A stretch of DNA of 26,803 nt from Kiritimatiellia bacterium (GTDB lineage: Bacteria; Verrucomicrobiota; Kiritimatiellia; SLAD01): positions 1 to 26,803 of the forward strand of contig SKXR01000265.1 in NCBI GenBank assembly GCA_007128275.1. The letters are read 5' to 3'. The position numbers were made by a program, and so were the translations under genes. Positions 22,435 through 26,803 of the stretch are shown in pieces (the stretch's first letter is position 1; the number at the start of each line of letters is the position of its first letter). The notes under the pieces were generated by a model. The model did no database searches. It saw only the letters and a program-made list of their open reading frames with translations, and was not told the origin of the DNA.

Positions 22435-23634
22435 TCAGTCCGTGACCTGCCAGTTGCCGCGCCGGATGGCGTCGCGGCCGTATTGTTCGCGCAATTGATC
22501 CACGGTCCGGTCGAGTCGCTCGTTCCGTTCGCGGACGGCGCGCGTATCCGGCGCGGGCTGGAACAAATCTCCTTGCTCCGGGTTCAGGATCAGGGTGTCC
22601 GTGAACCGGCTGACACCGAAACCAATCAAACGTACGGGTTGTTTGATGTGCTGTGCCTCGAGCAGGCCCAGCGCGTGGCGCAATAATTCGCGATCACTGG
22701 CGATGGGGGACGCGGGCGTCTCCTGACGCGTGTGCGTGCGGAAATCGGCGAACCGGAATTTTATGGAGACACAAGCCGCGTACCGGTTCGATTTGCGTAG
22801 TCGATGACCGACGTGTTCGGTCAGTTCGAGCAGCACCTGGCGCAGAACCTCCGGATCACGGCAGTCTTCGTCGAAAGTGTGCTCGCGGGATATGCTCTTG
22901 TCCTCCGTTTCCGTTTCCACGGGTCGGTCATCGAGTCCGCGGGCCATCGCCCAGAGATGTTCGCCCGCCGCTTTGGAACCCAGCAACCGTTGCAGTTCGT
23001 TCAATGATCGCTTTTGCAGGTCGCCGATGGTGAAGATCTGGTGTTCGCCCAGGTGCCGGGCGGTGACCTTGCCTACTCCCCAGATGCGTCCGACCGGCAG
23101 CGGCGTGAGAAAGGAAATGATCGTTTCCGGGTCACGAGGAACCGCGCAGAGCCCGTTTGGTTTTTCCAAGTCGCTCGCGAGTTTGGCGAGAAACTTGTTG
23201 GGTGCGATCCCGATGGAGCAGGGGAGGTTCAGCGTGTCGGTTACCCGTTGTTTCATCGCGCGCGCGAGGTGTTGCGCGTCGTTCTTCCAGAGATGCAGCG
23301 AGCCGGTGACGTCCAGGAACGCTTCGTCGAGCGACAGCGGTTCGATGAGTGGGGTGAATTGTTCGAAGATCGTGTGGAGTTGTTCGGAGACCTTGATGTA
23401 ATGATGCATGCGCACGGGCAGAAACACGCCGTCCGGGCAGAGCTTCCCCGCCGTACGGGACGGCATGGCGGAATGGACGCCGTATTTGCGCGCTTCATAG
23501 GAGGCGGCGGACACCACACCGCGCTGGTCGGACGGAGACCCGATGATTACCGGTTTGCCTTTCAGCGTGGGGTTGTCCCGCTGTTCGATCGATGCATAGA
23601 ACGCGTCCATGTCCACATGAAGAATCGTGCGCAT
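22435..23634 (-). CDS. dinB: DNA polymerase IV (Y-family translesion polymerase)
   Basis: An error-prone polymerase that extends primers past damaged bases. The catalytic acids are D8 in H-V-D-M-D-A-F-Y-A-S-I-E and the D-E pair in S-L-D-E-A-F-L-D-V-T. The residue next to F12 is Y13, a usual steric-gate residue against ribonucleotides. Helix-hairpin-helix (V-G-R-I-W-G-V-G-K-V) and little-finger domains follow. Near the C-terminus Q-G-D-L-F fits the beta-clamp binding consensus. The start is the ATG at 23634, which gives the canonical M-R-T-I-L-H-V-D; the frame extends upstream to 23694 without homology. 399 residues. No LexA box was recognised upstream. Confidence 0.95.
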   Translation of the reverse strand: MRTILHVDMDAFYASIEQRDNPTLKGKPVIIGSPSDQRGVVSAASYEARKYGVHSAMPSRTAGKLCPDGVFLPVRMHHYIKVSEQLHTIFEQFTPLIEPLSLDEAFLDVTGSLHLWKNDAQHLARAMKQRVTDTLNLPCSIGIAPNKFLAKLASDLEKPNGLCAVPRDPETIISFLTPLPVGRIWGVGKVTARHLGEHQIFTIGDLQKRSLNELQRLLGSKAAGEHLWAMARGLDDRPVETETEDKSISREHTFDEDCRDPEVLRQVLLELTEHVGHRLRKSNRYAACVSIKFRFADFRTHTRQETPASPIASDRELLRHALGLLEAQHIKQPVRLIGFGVSRFTDTLILNPEQGDLFQPAPDTRAVRERNERLDRTVDQLREQYGRDAIRRGNWQVTD

Positions 23635-23677
23635 GGACACGAATCTACCATATCCGCGGTTTGACGGGAGGCGGATT

Positions 23678-23739
23678 TGAACAGAAGGTCGCAAAGCTAT
23701 ATTTCTTATTTCTACCCGTTCTTTGCGACCTTCTGTTCA
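23678..23739. repeat. 19-bp perfect inverted repeat
   Basis: Bases 23678-23696 are the exact reverse complement of 23721-23739, around a 24-base AT-rich loop. It lies in the divergent gap between dinB and the DUF368 gene. It could form a cruciform or an RNA hairpin, or be a dispersed repeat; no coding capacity. Confidence 0.75.
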
Positions 23740-23841
23740 GCCCTCTTTCGCCAGCCGGCATGTCTCGGCCGCTAGAAAAGGATTGGCTTGCGGGCCTGAA
23801 CCCGCTTCAATACGCCGCTCAACCAATCAGGAGACGGGTTT

Positions 23842-24816
23842 ATGGAGGCGACAGAAAAGAAGACGCGCACGCCGGGCGAGTACGGGTATCTGGTGTTTAC
23901 CGGCGCGGCCATGGGGGCGGCGGACGTGGTGCCCGGCGTGTCGGGCGGGACGATGGCTTTCATTCTCGGGGTCTACGAGGAACTGATCCATACCATCAAG
24001 TCGTTTAATATCAAGTTGCTGCGTCTCTTGTTCGCTTTTCGCGTCCGCGAAGCGTTGGACCATGTGAACTGGAAATTCATCATCGCGCTGGGCGGCGGGT
24101 TGGGCGGTGCGGTCTTGTCGCTCGCACGCATCTTGTCTTGGCTTCTGGACACGCATCCAATCCCCCTGTACGCCTTCTTCCTCGGGCTGGTCGCGGCATC
24201 CATTATCGCGGTCAGTGCGCATGTGCACTGGAAGCCGAGCATGGTCGCAACCCTTATCGCCGGGACCCTGGGCGCCTATGTCATCGTGGGGCTGGTGCCC
24301 TTGGACATGCCCAACGATCCGTTGACGCTGTTCCTGAGCGGCGCGGTAGCGATCTGCGCGATGATCCTGCCCGGGATCTCCGGTTCATTCATTCTGTTGA
24401 TTCTCGGGCAATACGCGTTTGTGCTGAACGCGGTAAAGGATTTCGACATCGTGGCACTGGTCCCGGCGGTGGCGGGCATGGTCGTGGGGATCATGACATT
24501 CTCCCGCATCTTGAGTTGGTTGCTGAAACACTATCATCAGGTCACCATCACGTTGCTGGTCGGCTTCATGCTGGGTTCGTTGCGCAAGATCTGGCCGTTC
24601 AAAGAGGTCTTGGAGTATATGGAAAACCGGCATGGCGACCTGGTACCTATTCGCGAGGTGAATGTCCTGCCCGATTTCGGGAGCGGCGTGTTCTGGCTGT
24701 CGTTGGGCCTGTGCGTGCTCGGCTTCCTGTTGATCAGCCTGTTGGATCACATGCAGTCCAGATCGAATCCGTTCATGCGGATCTGGTTGCCGGGGAAAGA
24801 AGAGAACCGCGAATAG
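23842..24816 (+). CDS. DUF368 membrane protein, PopT-type undecaprenyl-phosphate translocase
   Basis: A polytopic inner-membrane protein of 324 residues. The family hallmark is near the N-terminus: G-A-A-M-G-A-A-D-V-V-P-G-V-S-G-G-T-M-A-F. A second, similar P-G-I-S-G-S-F-I-L-L-I-L-G-Q-Y segment lies in the middle, giving the internal symmetry usual for the family, with about eight or more hydrophobic segments. DUF368 proteins have been shown to recycle the C55-phosphate lipid carrier across the membrane for envelope polymer synthesis; assignment here is by family. GGAG lies 8 bases before the ATG. The stop codon falls inside a decamer inverted repeat, so the last residues (N-R-E) are repeat-encoded. 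Confidence 0.87.
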   Translation: MEATEKKTRTPGEYGYLVFTGAAMGAADVVPGVSGGTMAFILGVYEELIHTIKSFNIKLLRLLFAFRVREALDHVNWKFIIALGGGLGGAVLSLARILSWLLDTHPIPLYAFFLGLVAASIIAVSAHVHWKPSMVATLIAGTLGAYVIVGLVPLDMPNDPLTLFLSGAVAICAMILPGISGSFILLILGQYAFVLNAVKDFDIVALVPAVAGMVVGIMTFSRILSWLLKHYHQVTITLLVGFMLGSLRKIWPFKEVLEYMENRHGDLVPIREVNVLPDFGSGVFWLSLGLCVLGFLLISLLDHMQSRSNPFMRIWLPGKEENRE

Positions 24817-24877
24817 ACGCGAATGAACGCGAATGGGGAGCCTATTATTAGCGTCCATTGGCGTTAATTTGCGGTTC
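24804..24877. repeat. Decanucleotide inverted repeat overlapping the DUF368 stop codon
   Basis: Left arm 24804-24830 is built of 10-bp units (GAATAGACGC, GAATGAACGC). Right arm 24851-24877 consists of the inverse (GCGTCCATTG, GCGTTAATTT, then GCGGTTC). The arms pair at 22 of 27 positions around a 20-base loop. The TAG stop of the DUF368 gene (24814-24816) is inside the left arm. It may act as a terminator-like hairpin before nfu. Confidence 0.7.
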
Positions 24878-24937
24878 CATGTCTTGATCCGAGCGGATTC
24901 CGGGGTTAGAGTGCATCTTCCATAAGGAGTGCCATTT

Positions 24938-25537
24938 ATGTCCGATCAAAATGAATTGAAGGTGACCGGCGAGTTCTTGCCGGACCCGAACATGTGTAAG
25001 TTCCAGGTGAGCCGGCCCATTCTCGAAGAGTGGACCGTGATCTTCAAGTCCCCGGAAGAATCCATGGGCTCGCCGTTGGCCGACGCGCTGTTTGGGATCA
25101 ACGGCATTACGCGCGTGAAGGTGTCCGGGAACAGTATTACGCTTTCCAAGAACGTGCCGACACCGTGGCCGGAGATGGCCAAGGATATTCTTCCGGCGAT
25201 CAAAGGGCCGTTGATTTCCGGTGAACCTCCCATTTCGCAGGCGGCGATTGACGCCGTGCAGGTCGCGCCGGAAGCCGACATGGCCGATGTGATCGATCAA
25301 TTGTTGGAACAGCACATCAATCCGGCCCTCGCGTCGCATGGCGGTTTCGTTGCACTCGTGAAGGTGGAAGACCGCGACGTGTTCATCGAAATGGGCGGCG
25401 GCTGCCAGGGTTGCGCGGCCTCGAAGATGACGATGAAGAACGGGGTGGAAAGTGCCATCCGCGAAGTCTGTCCGCAGGTTCGTGAGATCATCGACGTCAC
25501 CGATCACGCCGCCGGCGCGAACCCGTATTACCGGTAA
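24938..25537 (+). CDS. Nfu/NifU-type Fe-S cluster scaffold protein
   Basis: Carries and delivers Fe-S clusters to apoproteins in the cytoplasm. The first 90 residues match the Nfu N-terminal domain (L-P-D-P-N-M-C-K-F-Q-V-S-R-P-I, then P-L-A-D-A-L-F-G-I-N-G-I-T-R-V). The last 75 are the NifU C-terminal domain: I-N-P-A-L-A-S-H-G-G-F-V, then G-G-G-C-Q-G-C-A-A-S-K-M-T-M-K-N-G-V-E with the cluster-binding CxxC. The 199-residue length fits. The ATG at 24938 follows AAGGAG by 8 bases; a GTG at 24929 is in frame but overlaps the ribosome-binding site. No isc or suf genes are adjacent. Confidence 0.92.
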   Translation: MSDQNELKVTGEFLPDPNMCKFQVSRPILEEWTVIFKSPEESMGSPLADALFGINGITRVKVSGNSITLSKNVPTPWPEMAKDILPAIKGPLISGEPPISQAAIDAVQVAPEADMADVIDQLLEQHINPALASHGGFVALVKVEDRDVFIEMGGGCQGCAASKMTMKNGVESAIREVCPQVREIIDVTDHAAGANPYYR

Positions 25538-25557
25538 GTCCCATCTCGTTGCCGCCG

Positions 25558-25691
25558 CTTCCAATGATTGGAAAGAGTGCGGCAAAGAGTTCCCCGCCTG
25601 CCGCTCGTGCAGACGAGCCTGATGAGCAGACATGCACGTTTGTGCATCAGGCGTTGCATGGCCAAGGGCGGGCAGGCAACGATTGGAAACG
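25558..25691. repeat. Structured element bounded by TTCCAAT-type repeats
   Basis: The element starts with the palindrome TTCCAA-TGA-TTGGAA (25559-25573) and ends with CAACGATTGGAAA (25678-25690), which can pair with the start. Inside, GCCTGCC (25596-25602) pairs with GGCAGGC (25671-25677), enclosing GCTCG-tgcaga-CGAGC (25603-25618) and GCCTGATG/CATCAGGC (25617-25652, overlapping the first stem by two bases). An alternative inner stem is ATGCAC-gttt-GTGCAT. It may be a small mobile-type repeat or a structured RNA; no gene inside. Confidence 0.55.
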
Positions 25692-25754
25692 CCTCGCGTG
25701 AAGCATCGGCGCGCGGGATTCCATGCTCCCAGCCGATTAATCTTTCCGATTCAT

Positions 25755-25783
25755 TTGACATAACGCCCTGCAGCGCTTATTGT
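25755..25783 (+). promoter_or_regulatory. Promoter of the TetR-family gene
   Basis: A perfect TTGACA (25755-25760) is followed after 17 bp by TATTGT (25778-25783, four of six matches). The -10 box lies inside the adjacent operator palindrome, so a bound repressor would block polymerase. Confidence 0.6.
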
Positions 25784-25802
25784 GAATCAGTATTCACAAT
25801 AA
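25777..25802. promoter_or_regulatory. Palindromic operator, probable TetR autoregulation site
   Basis: Perfect 11-bp arms TTATTGTGAAT and ATTCACAATAA flank CAGT. The core GTGAAT-N4-ATTCAC has the form typical of TetR-family operators. It covers the -10 box and ends 9 bases before the ATG of the TetR-family gene. Confidence 0.75.
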
Positions 25803-25811
25803 GAGGGTGGT

Positions 25812-26411
25812 ATGCGGGCGAAGAAAGTAGCAACGGACGTGCGGCAGGAGCAGATCGCGATGGCCGCCTTGGAACTGGTAGCCGAGCGGGGGATAAAAGC
25901 CCTGCAGGTGGCCGATATCGCCAAACGCGTCGGCGTGGTGCCGTCCGCCATCTATCGGCATTACAAGGGCAAGGGCGATATCCTCGATACGGTCCTTCAA
26001 TTGATCGGTCAGCGCCTGCAGGAAAATGTCCTCGGCGTGTGCGACGAGACGTCCGACGCCTTGCAGCGGTTGGAGCTCCTGTTGATGCGACACGCCCGTC
26101 TGTTGACGACCTATCGAGCGATTCCGTCGGTGATCTTCTCCGAAGAAATCTATGGCGGTACCCCTGAACAGCGGAACAAGGCGTCATCAATTGTGAAACC
26201 GTATATGCGGGCCATCATGCGTATTGTGAGTGAAGGGCAGCAGGCCGGGGCGATCCGGGACGATCTCCACGCGCGGACGGTCGCGGTGATGGTCATGGGG
26301 ATCATTCAGCCGGCGGCGATCATCGCCCATCTGGAGCGCGGCCGTTTTGATTTGGGCAACCACGTCCAGCAGGCCTGGCCGGTCCTGCGACGGGGTATAG
26401 AGGTGCGGTGA
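25812..26411 (+). CDS. TetR/AcrR family transcriptional regulator
   Basis: A 199-residue repressor-type protein. The N-terminal DNA-binding domain runs from A-A-L-E-L-V-A-E-R-G-I-K-A-L through the helix-turn-helix V-A-D-I-A-K-R-V-G-V-V-P-S-A-I-Y-R-H-Y-K-G-K. The rest is an all-helical ligand-binding and dimerisation domain that I cannot link to a ligand. A GAGGGTGG ribosome-binding site lies just before the ATG. A perfect palindrome overlies its own promoter, so autorepression is likely. Such regulators usually control an adjacent efflux or fatty-acid gene, but the 392 bases that follow contain no clear target gene; the target may be beyond the window. Confidence 0.9.
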   Translation: MRAKKVATDVRQEQIAMAALELVAERGIKALQVADIAKRVGVVPSAIYRHYKGKGDILDTVLQLIGQRLQENVLGVCDETSDALQRLELLLMRHARLLTTYRAIPSVIFSEEIYGGTPEQRNKASSIVKPYMRAIMRIVSEGQQAGAIRDDLHARTVAVMVMGIIQPAAIIAHLERGRFDLGNHVQQAWPVLRRGIEVR

Positions 26412-26803
26412 GAGGGAAGAATATGGCAACCACGGATGACACAGCGCGGCGTAGCCGCAACCAAATACAGGAGAATCAGGGCTGCAGGAAGTACTGGTCA
26501 AGGTGGATGAGATTGCGGCTCACGCGTAATGAGGCCGAAAGAAGAAGCGCCGTAGGACGGTCCTCCGGGCCGTCCGTGAGGCCGGGACAGAGGCCGTGCA
26601 AAGAGAATGATATGAACGTCGTTTTTGCTCTTTCTTCATCCAAGCCGCTACCCGGCCACGGTGGGCGGCGCAGGAGCACCGCCCTACGACGGGGGCGGCC
26701 TCATCCGCTGATACAGAACAACGTATGAAGATGACCGCATGAAAAACGTGCACAAGAACAAGAAGATGACGGATTGTAGTACGGATGGGAAGAGTATGCA
26801 TGG
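26412..26803. other. Downstream region without a supported gene
   Basis: The region is mostly occupied by the inverted-repeat element at 26529-26704. A short frame from ATG 26739 (M-K-N-V-H-K-N-K-K-M-T-D) stays open to the window end but has no clear ribosome-binding site. The longer plus-strand frame at 26408-26728 crosses the repeat and is arginine/serine-rich, so neither is called as a gene. Confidence 0.5.
26529..26704. repeat. 176-bp MITE-like element with nested inverted repeats
   Basis: The outer perfect inverted repeat is ATGAGGCCG (26529-26537) with CGGCCTCAT (26696-26704). A longer imperfect inner pair is 26549-26575 with 26663-26690, of the GTAGG-CGG-CTCC type. There is no coding capacity. 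The inner arm shares its GGCG..GGAGC..CGCCCT theme with the element at 1317-1422, suggesting one dispersed family. Confidence 0.62.

Noticed and set aside
25596..25677. tRNA gene
   Set aside because: The multi-branched fold lacks a T-loop GTTCRA, an anticodon arm of proper size and a standard acceptor stem.
26408..26728. A 106-codon gene after tetR
   Set aside because: Most of it is the inverted-repeat element; there is no recognisable domain.

Overview
The window looks like chromosomal DNA from a Gram-negative bacterium, probably of the PVC superphylum (Verrucomicrobiota/Kiritimatiellota-like). The taxonomic guess is an inference. It rests on the combination of a PEP-CTERM exosortase substrate, an LpxC-type protein, a lysine-rich histone H1-like protein with a DUF2934 end, an IleS that looks like the eukaryote-type (IleS2) form, a primary sigma factor with a lysine-rich N-terminal tail, GC-rich coding sequence, and many short dispersed inverted and tandem repeats. 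There is no rRNA, tRNA, CRISPR array, prophage or transposase gene that I can recognise.

Layout. Positions 1-1310 hold a possible divergent gene start at the left edge and an orphan TRAP substrate-binding lipoprotein. Positions 1441-4136 hold a ClpX-like AAA+ unfoldase with an apparently duplicated C-terminal lid, convergent with a divergent LpxC-family protein. Positions 4188-6192 hold a heptanucleotide repeat island with an embedded promoter, then rtcB and a DUF2459-like lipoprotein as a two-gene operon. Positions 6257-8430 hold a histone-like gene divergent from argS. Positions 8557-10805 hold an acyl-CoA ligase divergent from a host-attachment (baeRF-type) family protein. Positions 10913-16826 are a minus-strand macromolecular synthesis cluster: cvpA, dnaG, rpoD, and an ATP-cone/uridine kinase fusion. 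Positions 16980-20676 hold ileS and a ferritin-like protein. Positions 20677-22434 are poor in genes: a duplicated palindromic unit, one PEP-CTERM protein and a possible gene remnant. Positions 22435-25537 hold dinB (minus), a DUF368/PopT-type membrane protein and an Nfu-type Fe-S scaffold. Positions 25538-26803 hold a structured repeat element, an apparently self-regulated TetR-family gene, and a terminal inverted-repeat element.

Most genes are housekeeping: tRNA charging (argS, ileS), replication and transcription initiation (dnaG, rpoD), RNA repair (rtcB), translesion synthesis (dinB), Fe-S assembly (nfu), envelope carrier-lipid recycling (DUF368) and lipid A-type chemistry (lpxC-like). 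The least ordinary features are (1) 7-bp-period repeat arrays of several different sequences, one of which lies in frame inside ileS and another at the 5' end of rtcB; (2) the ClpX-like protein with two tandem lid-like segments; (3) an LpxC homologue whose C-terminal metal motif spacing is shifted; (4) an ATP-cone fused to a uridine kinase-like domain directly behind rpoD; (5) a tandem pair of 40-bp palindromes in a 700-bp non-coding stretch; and (6) a TetR promoter/operator that can be read directly. I do not see a clear multi-gene defence or mobile system here.
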